Positions 10,846 through 23,700 of a DNA stretch of 64,000 nt are shown in pieces. The stretch's first letter is position 1. Each line of letters starts with the position of its first letter. Position numbers and translations under genes: made by a program. This DNA comes from Actinomucor elegans. Its lineage: Eukaryota > Mucoromycota > Mucoromycetes > Mucorales > Mucoraceae. The notes beneath the pieces were generated by a model. The model saw only the letters and a program-made list of their open reading frames with translations, was not told the origin of the DNA and made no database searches. The stretch covers positions 186,001-250,000 of the forward strand of contig JAMSLZ010000005.1 in assembly GCA_026027325.1 (NCBI GenBank). Reading direction: 5' to 3'.

Positions 10846-10981
10846 CATTGTATAATAGTACTAATACCATCTTTATGCTCTACAAAAACAATCTATTTTG
10901 AAAATTTAGACCACAAGTTATCTCTGGGATTTTTTTTTTTCTCTGAAGCTGGACTATTCCCAGCACAATGTTTCGCGAATA

Positions 10982-11013
10982 ATGTTGTATTTGATTATTC
11001 AGAATGAGCAGCA
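10982..11013 (+). repeat. dispersed repeat family, short weak copy
   Basis: Reads ATGTTGTATTTGATTATTCA then GAATGAGCAG, matching the central part of the family consensus (ATGTYGCATCTGATT...TTCAGAATGAGC). Confidence 0.45.
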
Positions 11014-13105
11014 ATTATTATATATAAGCGTTACTTAGTTAGAATATTAAACGTATACTACATTTTAATCAGCAACTATAGCATGTATCCTTTACGCACA
11101 ATTACTTTGAATATTCTATAGGTCTCCCAACCAATCCTGGTCTAATGTTTCATACGGGGTTAGTAAATTGCATTCAAAAACAGTTGATCTAGCTGATGAA
11201 TGTCAAAATTCAATGTCAATGATGTTGCTACATTTCGTGTCTTTTTCAGCTTATAACTCTCATTAACAAAAAAGCTTGATGTCTATTTATTGAACATACC
11301 AAACTCTTTTGTGTTAGTGATACAGTGTCAATACTTTGTAATTAACATTCGATTAGCTCTCTTAATTCTACTTGGTATGAGGAAATGTTGGTAGAGTTTA
11401 TTCTTTAGTGAAAAAAGGACATCACATGAGTTGCACAAATCTTACTATAGTGGTAAAATTGAGATGGTCCGTGCCATTCAATGATAAAGTAACGTTTACG
11501 AAAAAAAAAATAGATGTAGATAAAAGCCTTTATTATAAAGTGCATAGCTTTTTGCGCATAGTAGAAATGCGTAGAGTAAATACGAGTTTAGTTTGCAGTT
11601 ATCATGGTAATAGAGTTCATGTAATGCTAGCCCTTAGTCATCATGGTAGTAGACTTGAGTAGAAACACCAATTAGCGCAAGCACAGACATTTTTCAGAAG
11701 TATAGAATAATCAACAATGGAATAGCCTAGGAAAACGTGGCAATGCATAACATGCCAAGCTACGACATAGATATTTAGACTAATCACCATCAAACTTTAT
11801 TTAAGTATAACATTGCAGAAACGTGTACATGAGTATTCGTCAGCCCGCGTATTAAAAGAACTAACTGTGTATAAAGAACCGATAAAGAGCCGTTTATCAT
11901 TGTGCGTTTTAAAGAGAGGGAAACTGCTTCATTTCCGTTGACGTAGTTGCTTTGTTGAACGAATAAAAAAATAGGCACCGTGTATTATCCCTTTGTAAGG
12001 TGTGCACGTTGACATAGTTGGTACTATTGATATATCATGAGGAAGCGTATATTTAAAGTTGCAGCAAGGAAGAAACTCAGTTGATGCATATGACCAATTT
12101 TGAACGTTAGTATATGACAATAAAATAGAAGCAATCGCCCAGTTGACACTGTAGATAGCCCTAACAAGGCAACCGATATGATATCAAATATTGTTATAAT
12201 TGGAATAAGATTATCATATGTACGTGGCCCATATAAACAGTACCATCCTTGTCAAAAACAAGTTGACGCTTTTCAATTAACAAAAAATAAGAGCACTAAA
12301 CGAGTAAGAAACTGTCAATTTTCATTGGTCAACTGGCAACCGTATCACAACGCTTGGGGTTTATATTTCGGACGATTGCACTAACAATTTGAAGATGCTC
12401 TTTGGGTTAGTTTCGCCGTAATATAGCTGTGGGTTCAATCGTGCTGAGTTTTGAAAAACCTGTTGGTTCTGCTAAGCAAGAATTTTTCACCATTTTCCGT
12501 ACGACTATATAACAGTAGTTCCTAATTAATAGATACTTGAGGTGGGGACCCAGTCTATTAAAACAATTAGATTACATAGATACCTAGTATTATCGGTTAA
12601 CGAATTAAACCACAGAGGATCAAACATACGAACGCAGGCATTTATTACCCTTCGCGTATATATGATGTACAACAAGCTTATTTGATATGAATGATAGAGC
12701 TTGAAGGCATATATGGCTCATATTATAATACTTTATTGACAGTTAACAGTAACATCGTTTTTAAATCTGCTGCTTGTACTATCATCATTTGAAATAACCA
12801 TTATATCAACTACTTCTCAATTATCCGAGAAAGATAGTTGAAATATCTTATAAAACGGTCCAATCTGCGTTATAAAATAATCTAAACGAGAAGGATCGCA
12901 TGCTGTTTCTGATTCGTCAAGTGCAAAAACTATAGCTGCTCTGTGAAACCATTCAATTAAAGGCTCCAGTTTTTTTTTTTTTTTTTTTTTTTTTTTCACT
13001 TCAGACTTTTTCTTATTTTCGGCTTTCTCTCTCTCCATTTGAGCAGGTTCTTTATTCCACTTTCTTGAGAAAAAAAAATAAAGAACATCCAAGCTTTTAT
13101 ATTCT

Positions 13106-14791
13106 ATGTATATGTATCCTGTCATAGCGAGTAATACAACAGTAGAAGCCAATACGAATTTAACCTCCACAACGCATATGCCCCGTAACAGAAGTGCATC
13201 CACTACATCAACCAGTAGCTCACCTCCTGCTTTATTGACTCGAGGATTTGCCAGCCTTCGACGTGCTCACCGCCGCCTATCTACTTCCTCTCCTTCCTCA
13301 CCTATTCAGCAAGAAATTACAAATACTACACCAGAAGCAAGCTTGAGTGACAGTTCTTCTATTCGAGATACAAGACCAACTGAACAGGATAGTGCTCCAG
13401 TTGTGCGACCACGCATTCGATTAGTTCCTAATGTCGGATTATCAAGTCGTAGTTTTGTATTTGAAGTGATTGACCGAGAGCTGGAGCCTGGAGTGACATA
13501 CCGTATTGGGCGTTTTTCTGACAGAAACGCTTTATCAGATAGATTATCTTTTAAAAGCAAGGTTGTGAGTCGAAGCCATGCTGAAATCTGGACTGAACAG
13601 GGAAAAGTATGCCTATTTTATTTCAGATATGGGTAATCAATTACTGATAAATTTCATTTTGAAAAGGTCTTTATCCGTGACATAGGTTCTTCAAGTGGAA
13701 CATTCTTGAACCGAATTAGACTCAGTCCACCTAGTCGCACTAGTGCTCCTCATGAAGTCAAGGATGGAGATGCTATTCAATTAGGTGTCGATTATCAAGG
13801 TGGTATCGAATCTATCTATCGTGCTGTGCGTATCCGAGTAGAAATCAATCGACAATCACCCAATGTAAATAATGCTTTCTCTCGTGCTGCCTTCCAACAA
13901 CTACGTAGCCATCTTGTCGGCACTGCCGCCACCTCTCAACCATCAGAACAGCTTATTCAACCTGCCGATTTGGGACTTCATAGAGAACCTACCAAAGTGC
14001 ACGAATGTGCAAATGATATCGTAACAGCGCCTGACTCGCCCAAGCAATTACCGTTATCTGATACAAAGAACCGCCATATGCCAACTGATGTGTCACGAGC
14101 AGATATTCAAGAGTGCTGCATCTGTCTATATGCCATTGCCCCATTTCAAGCTTTATTTATTGCTCCTTGCTCTCATATCTTTCATTTCAAATGTTTGCGA
14201 CCCATTGTTTTCCAGAATTACCCAGGCTTTTCGTGTCCGCTCTGTCGTAATTATTCCGATTTAGAAGCAAGCGTAGCTGTCGAAGTAGATGAAGTCTTGG
14301 AAGCAATGAATACAGCAAAAGAACAGCAGAAACAATCTACTATTCCACCTATTCATACAGTGCCAGAATTGAATGAAGATGAAGAAGAGGAAGGATCGGA
14401 AGAACAAGCACCTCCACACATACGTGTTTCTACAGAAGATTCTTTACGGCAAAGCACTAATAATCACTCAGAGCAAAGCAGCGAAATTGATGATGAAGAG
14501 CAAGACGTGAGAGGGAGCGAGGTAATCAAGAATGCCTTACACAACCCTACTTCAGCTGCTGGAGGCACAACACCACCTGTGCCCTACATAAATGTACCAG
14601 AGGACAATGATCATGCCGCCTTACCTCATGTACCAAGCTCCTCTGGTTCTGCATCACCTTCTCAGCCTATTAGTATGACCGGCGATAGCCATCCAGGGCA
14701 AGGTCGAGCTAGAGAAACGTTATTATCAAGAACTCTGGTTGGATCACCTATTCTTGAGTCAAATGCAGTGTCTGCTGATAGTAATGCATAG
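13106..14791 (+). CDS. dma1: FHA-RING E3 ubiquitin ligase, Dma1/CHFR type
   Basis: Two exons (13106-13606, 13667-14791; 60-nt intron, phase 0) encode up to 541 residues. An FHA domain (about 103-225) binds phosphothreonine: YRIGRF (Arg136), VVSRSHAEI (Ser155-His158), and GSSSGTFLN just after the splice junction. A RING-H2 finger follows with C317, C320, C335, H337, H340, C343, C357 and C360 (CCICLYAIAPF, PCSHIFHFKC, CPLCR). The N terminus is Ser/Thr/Arg-rich and the last 150 residues are acidic and disordered. FHA followed by RING is the Dma1/Dma2/CHFR order; these E3 ligases act in mitotic checkpoint, septin or spindle-positioning control. The start is uncertain: an in-frame ATG at 13178 (MPRNRSAS) would drop 24 residues and may be the true one. 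Confidence 0.85.
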
Positions 14792-16285
14792 ATAAGATTA
14801 CTATATGTTTACACGCGTCTTTTAATACAAAGATTACCTTCGCATTCACTTCATGTCCTACTACTATTATCAGCAAACACACAGTATTTAGACGCTTTAT
14901 ACACTTTATCATTATCATATTTCGAGTTAGAAGAAAATAAATGTATTTATAGTATGAATGATTACATGTTAAATATTCGTAAAAGCCCAATCTTATCTTA
15001 TTTGACATTCTTCTTTTGAAAAAGTAGACAGAAGAATACAACAGCCAATGTGTATTATGAAGGTATTTAATTAAACAAATGTACAGACGCTAATCGAAAC
15101 AAAGCCTAGTTGAATTTTACAGAATATAGAAGCTCATTTTATCCAGGAGCTACTATATATATATGTGACATTAAACCAAGACCGATTGAAATCATAAGTG
15201 GTAGACCAATTTTTTTTTCTTTTACAGACTGCGACTCAAAATATCATTCTTAAAAATTGAAGCACGCGACAAGCACCAGTTTGTGGTTAAATAGCATAAG
15301 ATAATGTGTGGATATTTTAATTCTCTTGCAATCATGTGTATTTGAAATAAGAATACCCTGCTTTAGAGTTTAAAAACCGCTACATCGTTGGAGCTTACTA
15401 GAGACATTCCATTTTGCTCCGTAGCTTTTTTGATGTTTTCAATTAAAAATAATGCGTTGTGTTGTATCCATGTCAAGTTTCGAAACGATCTCTCGGCTAA
15501 TTGTCCAAAGAGAGATTGTTTTATAGTTTGTTGTTAATTGAACGAGCCAGAAATTCTCATCAACAACAACAGCGACCAACGTTGAATGTAGTACTCTATT
15601 AAAAATTGATATAAAAATAAATCGTAATGCAGCAATATAAATAAACAATTTAAAAAAAAATTGTAATGCAGATGACGAACGTCGAACTGTATTTTGCTTG
15701 GTTAATGTAAGCTGTAGAGCTCTTGGTTTCCTTCCAAATTACATCCGTTGTGTAAGATGATGAAACGCAAAAACTTTGCTTCAGAGAATAAAAATCCCAT
15801 ACTATCGAAATTCATTATAGCCTGTCTATACGCTAAGGTATAGTTACAAAGTTATTTGACTAAAAAGAGCTATTTACTATAGACTATTGTTGGCCTATAT
15901 GCAATTTAAAATTTGAAGAATATTGGTCGAAAACATCATGAGGGGGAGGGAGTAAACCAATGAAATGAAATGCATTCGTTTATCATGTCTGCAGTAGGTT
16001 CTCAATAGAATATCTGTTAAAGACGTTATAATGAAGTTAGAAAGATACTATTATAAGGACAAAAATACATATACAGTGATAATATGATAATACATAACGC
16101 TGTATCCATTTTTCAGTACAAACAATATTATCAAAATATCAATTATATACATATACATATATACCCTATATCGTTTTTCTTATTCATAATGTACTATATG
16201 AGTAAAGAACTTGGTTTATTGTTGAGTAAAAAAAAAAAGAGGGGGGGGGGGGGAGGGAGAATGGGTATGAGTAGTTAATAGTTTT
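14792..16285. other. gene-free stretch with G run
   Basis: I see no gene. It holds AT-rich sequence and, at about 16228-16258, an A run followed by a run of about a dozen G and GGGAGGGAGA, just beyond the AP-2 alpha stop codon. Confidence 0.5.
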
Positions 16286-19200
16286 CTAAGATCCAAAAGT
16301 AAGTGGTCTTTCCAATATTTCGCGAATGATAGAAGACGCTCCTTCTGTGGGTGTTCTCACTGTTAAACGATACATCTACAAGTAAAGCATGTTAGTTGAT
16401 TTACAACTCGTATAAAGTTGCACTTACATTTTGTTCCAAGTTTGGCTCCAACCGTAACAAGATGCCAATTTTTCCGCCTTGCTTTCCAGAATCTACAATA
16501 CCCGCGCCAACAAAATTATTTGGGTTTGGATCCACTCCAGTCAGCAAGCCAATGCCAAATCCTTGCAAGATGGAAGTAGTAGTAGCAAGTTGAATAGGAA
16601 CTTCACTCTTGAATATAACTTGGTTTTCACGAGGTGCACCGCCAATTTGATTCCAACGCTTGAAAAAGTTAGTACCGTCCATGGTTGTGATAGGCTCTTG
16701 AAACTTGGTTAATACAACTGGCAATTTCAGGTGTAACACTTGAGTTTCAGGTCCAACCGTGTAAGAGACAAACACTTCGGGTGAGGTGTTAAATACATCG
16801 ATACATTCTATTGTAATAAGGCGCTGAAGCTGGGATCCTGCAGAAAGTAAATTGTTACCCTCTAGAGGTGTTAAATTTGTTTCTACGCCATCCACAGGTG
16901 TAATCATCACATTAATATCTGACATGATGTATTGCGTCTTGTTGGTTAAATAGAGTGCAACTCGGCCTTGGGATCCATGATATTCAGACTTGACTGAAAC
17001 TTGCATTTGAGAATCTTCATATAAAACGCCTTCAGAGTTATATTGAAGAAGATTGTAGCCTAATTCATATCCTGGAGCTAAAGGAACGTTGGTATTAATG
17101 TTGGAAATCTGGAGCGGGGCAGAAGTGGGGGCATCCAAAGTGAGATCATTAAAGTTAAGTAAATCAGGTTCTTCACTCAGCTGTGACATGGTAGCAGGCA
17201 TCGTGTTTGAACGTGTAGGCATATTGGAAGCTACCAAAGGCGAGGATGTACTGTTAGTGGTTGTCTGGATATTATCAACAGAACTTGAGCGAACAGAGAC
17301 CATACGCTTGAGACTGTCTTGACGTTCCATGTTAGCTTCGCGACCACCGATGACCCATACACGCTTATCCTCTGTGTCGCCTTGCTTCTGGTTCAACTTG
17401 AGCAAAAGTGTCGATTCTCTTTCAGGGAATGGTGGCATTTCTTCACATACAGTTTGGAGCATATCGTCAGTAGGCATGGTTGAGATTGAGAAATACTCGC
17501 AAGCGCGTTGCTGAAGTTCTGCATCCAAGACATATCGATATTGGTTAAGAACAGGCAAGATCTGTCCCTTGATTTCAGGGAAGAGGTTAACAAATTTGAC
17601 GTAAGTAGTCAAGAGCAAAGCACGAGTTTGCAGTGAGCAAAGGTTAAATTTAGCATGAACAGCGTTAAATTGCTCGATGGGACTGCAGCCATTGATATTG
17701 GCAATTAAATGACCAAACTCACCAAGAATGTATCCACCAACTTTGACCATGGTTTCATTGTATTGAGGAGATCCTAGGTAGTTTAATACCGTTTTTGCAG
17801 CATATTCTTGTAATTCCTCATTATTAGTGACAATCTGGACAACACGGAACCAAACTTCTTCGCCAACTTGTTCACCAGCGGTTGAAATCAATTGCAAAAT
17901 GATATCCACGTACCATGAATAGGTGGAAGCAAATTTCTCGGCCAGAATGGCAATTTTTAGCACCATTTCTTCTCTCATGGCATAATCAGCTACCTGCAGA
18001 TATCTCAATAACTCGGAAACTACAACCTTGGCGTTGGAAGTATCACACATGGAGTATAACAAATCTAAGCCTCGTCGACGAACACTGATATCCTTATCGC
18101 GCAATGACATTAAAATGGTTTCTTGATGACGCTTGATAGGCTCGAGTGAATCTACACAAGCTGCTAAATGAGCCATGGTTTCTAAACCAAGGTATCTCAC
18201 ATTGGTCTCTTTGCTGGAAATGAATCGACCCAAAAGTGCTGCAGCTTGAGCGCAGATAGTTGAATTGCTGTCGAGATGAATGGCGAGATTAATAGCCTCA
18301 AATAAAACTGCATTTTGAGCATTACTGTGTTGGACATTCTTGGGTGCATCTTGGGAGTTGGTTATGATAATCTGTAAAAGCTCACTAATATCAGAACGTA
18401 ACTTTGCATCATCTACAAATTATATTAATAAAGATTGATGTTTTTTTTTTCTTCTTATAAAGTACCTGGTGGAGGGTAATATTGGAGAAGGCGAAGACAC
18501 TTGACTTGCAACCAAGGCGTTGGTACCTTATAGTAGATATAATCCATGCTATAATCTCTTTCGATCAAGATCTATATACCATGTTCAGTGGGAGGTGTTT
18601 GCGACGATCATGACACCAGGTACTTACTCTCTTTAAACGATTAACTGCTCTTTCATAACAGCCACTATATTCTACTGGGAAACTTTGAGCTAAAGCTAAA
18701 ACTAACGTGGTAACACTTAGTGCAACACCCTATTTTGTTCTATTAGCTTATACTATCAATTCCATTATATAACAATCATACCAGGTCAAATTCATCCATT
18801 AGTGAGATAATCCTTTCAGCCCAATCTGTAACTGGAATAACATCTGGATGCTTACGAAACAAACGCAATAGTGTCAATGCTGCCTTCTTTTTCACGAAAC
18901 TTTTCGAGGTTCTATCGTTCAAAGCAATTAGTTACAATCCGACGCGTGTATGTCGCTTATATTTACGGTGAAATCAGCAATCGATGAACATCTACAGCAA
19001 GACTCTCGGCCATTTCTCGACCACCAATGTTAGCAATAGTATGCAACGCTAAACAGTTATTAATTTCGTTCATATCATCCAAATCTTTCTTTGTAGAGTT
19101 TACAACCAGTCGCACAAGATCGCTATTCTCGTGGAATAAAAGCGTAACTGCCAAGTAACCCTACATTGATACATAAGAATGATTGAATCAATAAATAGAG

Positions 19201-19633
19201 AGCACTTACGATCTGTTTCTCGCTGTATTTTTGACTGGAAATGAGATTAACAGCTTCAAGATGGCCAAAATCAATTTCCCAGCCCAGAATATACATGTAT
19301 AATAACTTGCACACGTATTTCTTCTTTTGATATCCATTCAAATTGCCCTCTGCAGGAATTGTTAGAATTCATCATTAACAGCTTGTCGAAGCTACCTTTG
19401 AATTTCGATCTAATATTCGCCATTTCTTTATTGATTCGTTTCTCTTCTAATTCTCGCACACGACCTACAAACAAATAATTGTTAGATTCAAGCTTATCCA
19501 GAAGGATATACAGGTACAAAGTAATGCATACATTTTCGAATATCGGCTGTAGTCATCAATTATTAGTAATAGGTCATTTTAATACTGTTAAATACTTACC
19601 GATAAACACCGTCAAACCACGCATAGCGCTCAT
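16286..19633 (-). CDS. apl3: AP-2 clathrin adaptor complex, alpha subunit
   Basis: Ten exons (19633-19600, 19546-19532, 19464-19396, 19349-19210, 19160-18967, 18911-18782, 18729-18628, 18571-18466, 18412-16428, 16375-16286) give 954 residues, the usual alpha-adaptin length. The start [11 protein letters not shown] and then [15 protein letters not shown] and [15 protein letters not shown] match the conserved N terminus that contacts PIP2 and the sigma subunit. The HEAT-like trunk follows ([44 protein letters not shown]), then a Ser/Thr-rich hinge (about 600-690) and the C-terminal ear ([25 protein letters not shown]). AP-2 links PIP2, cargo and clathrin at the plasma membrane in endocytosis. 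Exon 2 is only 15 nt. The true end (MYRLTVRTP...TFGS) is reached only by removing a 52-nt last intron; reading through it would add eight foreign residues and stop. The gene lies 1.1 kb downstream of TOM1, same strand. Confidence 0.95.
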
Positions 19634-20735
19634 GATGAATAGAAAGAATGTCTATAGATGAAAGAAGAGGGAACGAGGGCCCGAAAACAAGAAAGTAATA
19701 AAGCGGAATCTGAATAAGAAGCTGTAGTTTACTACGAGTAACACTGTAGCCAATCAAAAAGTGTGTACTCCTATGCTTCTTCGTCTGACTTAGTAGCATT
19801 TGATTTAGAGAAGCACTGGATACAAGACTACCATAAACATCTAAATAATGAAAACAAAACAAATTCAGTTTATTCTTTGTTGAAAGGCTCTAATAGATGC
19901 TACAGTTTATTTTATACAAGAATTACTTATCAGACACGATATTTAATTAGGATCCTTCAAAAGATCTATAGATCATTAGAACCAGATCATCCAAAATGTA
20001 TACCCTTTAGAGCCATTCGCTAAAATGTAATACAACTATTTAAGTTTAACCAAGTAACAGTTCTAAAAGTTACATTAACTCATTTTGAACATGTGCTAAT
20101 TGTCAAATGCAACATTAATTCGGGATTAGTGGAAAGATCTATAAATTATTATTATTAGACTCAATTTACTGCCCGCCAATAATGCAAAGCGTACTTATTG
20201 CCCTTCAACTCAATAACAGTTCTAATCATTCTGATAATCCATCATGAGCTTTTACTGACCATAATATTTAGCATTAGACCAGAACCAATGGAAGGATCAA
20301 GAAGAATTAGAAAAGGGGTAAATTCTGAAAAAGTAGTAATGGTATAATGTACAATGAATAGATTTGTTAAACTCTGGTTATAGAAGAGAAATGAGACTTT
20401 TTTGTTTAATTGTTTTATACCTATCAGTTTACTTGATGTAATCAAGCATAGTACCTTCAATTTAAGCCTATGAGTAGTATAACTTCATGTGTTTAAATTA
20501 CCTTGTAACCTACCCTCATATCATATATAACATGTAAAAATATAGATTTATATTGTAACATGTGCCCATACTATGACACGTAGTAGATAAAAGTTCATGC
20601 GTACAATACTGTAGGAGAAAATATGACAAAGCTTGCTTTTCAATACGGGCATTTGGGATTTAGACTGACAAGCTCCAATCGAAAATGATCTTTCTTTTTG
20701 TATTAATGATACATATATAATTTTATTATGGTAAA
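19634..20735. other. AP-2 alpha upstream region
   Basis: No supported gene. It contains the promoter side of AP-2 alpha and the 3' flank of TOM1, with a dispersed repeat copy at 20058-20147 and a fragment at 19961-19988. The open frame 19763-20023 has no ATG of its own and no recognised family. Confidence 0.5.
20058..20147 (-). repeat. dispersed repeat family copy
   Basis: The reverse complement reads TAGATCTTTCCACTAATCCC, AATTAATGTTGCATTTGA, CATGTTCAAAATGAGTTA, in register with the family consensus. A detached fragment of the left end (GATCTATAGATCATTAGAAC) lies at 19966-19985. Confidence 0.6.
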
Positions 20736-23700
20736 TTATTGGAAAGCAAAACCTGTTGAACATTCACTAATAGCTTTAAAAAGATTACTACGAAGTTCCT
20801 CATAGGATGGATATTGTGGAAGATCAATTTGATTAAAGCTATGTAAACAAATGGAAAAGATTAGTAAAAAAAAAAAAAAATCAAACCATGCTCAGTCAAA
20901 ACTTACCAAGTATGAGCAGAAGGTAAACGATTCACATCACCAAACTCTTTATGGATTTGGAATTTTTGTACACCATTGGATCCTTGCAATTGGGCAAAAC
21001 CTTCTAAAGGGACCTTGGAGGTACCAGTCGAGAATTGAAGTAATTTGGCTCTTTCTTCTTGATCAAAGGATCGAACAGCCCGCCAGAACCATTGGATTTG
21101 AGGCGATGAGAGGGTATAACCTTCATAAACAGTATTCGCTTTCCATTCGTCGATATCAATATCCGGTAATCCAGAAATCAATAGTTCTAGTTCTTGTTCA
21201 TTAAAGATTTGGATCAGTTGCTCAGGTATAATGTCGTGGAATCCTTCAAGAAAAGCATTCACTTGATCCTTGATAGCCAAGACAAGTCTTTGTTCGGTAA
21301 TTAAACTGACATATTCATGCTTATTGGCCTCGGTCACTGGGATATGTCTGCCATTAGGCTTCAAATCAATGATCTTGTTGGTACCGAAATCATCCACTTC
21401 AATGCTGAATGTCAAATCAATAATATCAGTAATATCATTATCCAACATCCAAACTAAACTTTTATAATAAGCGGGATCGACAGTCTCTATATCACGGTAA
21501 TCCACAGACCGTCCAAGCATCAATTTGTAGAATGAACGCGTAAAATAAGCATCCAATAATCTCCCATCATGAATCGCTTTACCAATGATACGGCCCACAC
21601 ACTTGAAATAGTTCAAATGCTCTGAATTAATACCAGATGCGCGATTTGGTTGGTACGTCAGTTTGTCAGCAGCCGAAGTAACAAAAAGAGCATAATTAGG
21701 ATCAAACATTTGTCGAGCAAGTACAGAGAACCATTCACGAGCAACACCTCCTGCATCCACACCCTCTTCGTTGTGGAACTGTACATTTAGTTTACCGTAC
21801 TTAATCTCTTTACCAGATAGACCTTGCAGCTTTTGATAAGTATCTTCAAAGACATGCGCGCGACGTACAGTAAGTCTCAAAGGAGGATAGCGCTCACGGG
21901 GTTCAGTACGTTTGTGAAGTTGTTGGGCAAAATAGTTTCGCTTATTGTCAAATTCGAGCATCTTGGGATTGTGGATAAGCAGCGAGAATGAGCCACTCAT
22001 CAAAGAAGGGTTGTTGCGCACCATAATGTTCAATATCTTCTTGTGTTCTTCTGTAAAAGTAATGAAGAACTCTTCAGCATGGCCAGCTTCTTGCGTGGTG
22101 TTAATGTATCCTTTATTGGTGGAATATTTGGATACGGCCATAAAGGATTCCACCAAGGGTAGCAACACAGAGGCCACATTGATCAAGTCTTCTCTGTCAC
22201 GAATGACCTTTAAGCATGCGCCCAACATCTTCCATAGAGGTAAAAAGTCCAGCTTATTATAAATTTCCAGTACAGCTTTCTCATTTTCGGCTTGAGTAGT
22301 GGTGGCATTGCGTTTACGTGTGTACAGGTAATCCATCGCTTTCAAAACACGTAATAATCTAGCTTGATGAGATGTAGTAGCAGAGAATTGTGCAAGAGCG
22401 GCGCCTTCCAATTCAGCTCCAATCTTTAATGTGTCTAGAATCGAAAGTAGCTGTTTGATATCAATGATGATTTGCCTGCCACATTCATTTGCTGTAGAGG
22501 TCAATCCTTCAATGATCGTGTCAAGTGCACCATCCAAATGTGACAAGTATGAAAGGACACTGACTGTGTATTGAAAAGTGTGACTGGAACACTCGCCAAC
22601 TGAGAGAACATCAACAATTCGCTCAAGATATTGCGCAGGAATAACCGGAGGCTTTGGTGTACGATGGTTTGGCTTTTCATTAGTATCATCATTCGTCTTG
22701 TTATCATCAGTCTTTTCCTTGTACTTTCTGACCAAACTTGGAAAAGGTCGGCATATAGTAGCTAGCAAGTTCATAAGCTGCTCCATAAGAGTGACATTTG
22801 CCAGAAACGTAGGTTGGTCAAGAAGTCCAATCAATGTCAAGATAGGATACTTTGTTGAATCGCCACTAAAGGTTTTTGTTTTTGATTTGCGACTACTGGT
22901 AGAATGGCGGCGCTTCATAGATCCAGTATTCGTGCTTTCGGTGAAGAAATAGGCCAAAGAGCGATCGTTCCAGGTCACTACATAATACAGGATCTCTAGG
23001 CACCGTTGGATAATCAGATTAGGTACGTTTTCAGCAGCAGCAGCAGCGGGCTTTGCAATGACAGAATCTTCCATGCGACTTGTGGGTTGCCTGTTGTTCT
23101 TTTGAGCTGTCATTTGCATAAAGGTGCGATCTACAGCAGCTAAATCCGTATTACCATCTCGTAAGATAGAAATAAGCAACGTAAGCAGGTCTCTTCGAGT
23201 CTTGCTGTTCTCGCACAAATTCAGCAAAAGTCTATTCAACAAAGCTTTGGAGATGGACTGTGGAACAAATATCAAACGAGCAAGTGTAGCAAGCTGAGTA
23301 CGATCTACGATACGAATAGCATCGCGGTGAACCATACCCTTGCGTGATTTTGAGCTGTTATGATTTGCGCTAGTATCAGCACGATTACCTTCAGTTGTTC
23401 TGCCAATTCGCCAGGTTGTATGAGCGCTATCGCGGGTTGGTGTGGGACCATTACCGAAAGCATGTGCAGCCAGGCCCAGATTAGGATGCATTTGAATACC
23501 TTCAAGCTCAGTTACATTGACTGCAGAGTTGGGAATAGATGAATGACGTCTGGTTCCTTGTTGATTAGAAATCAGCTGGTCCATATCATCTGTATTCAAA
23601 AAGGCTCTGGATTGGCGATGATTACGACTATCTTGGCGAAGGACTTCAGTACGGATATCAGATGGCAAAGCTGCCAAAAATTCAGGACTCAATTCATATT

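Larger units (their letters stand above)
10475..13105. other. gene-free stretch
   Basis: I find no convincing gene in 2.6 kb. It holds an imperfect inverted pair of a CGGTRCYAAATGRCGGTTTTG motif (10617-10640 and 10816-10845), one weak copy of the dispersed repeat family (10982-11013), and a 27-T run (12970-12996). Short open frames here have no family signature. Confidence 0.5.

Noticed and set aside
12178..12384. 68-codon plus-strand frame in the gene-free region before the FHA-RING gene
   Set aside because: Short, no family signature, and flanked by stop-rich AT-rich DNA.
19763..20023. 86-codon open frame upstream of AP-2 alpha
   Set aside because: It starts without ATG, matches no family I recognise, and its end overlaps a dispersed-repeat fragment.
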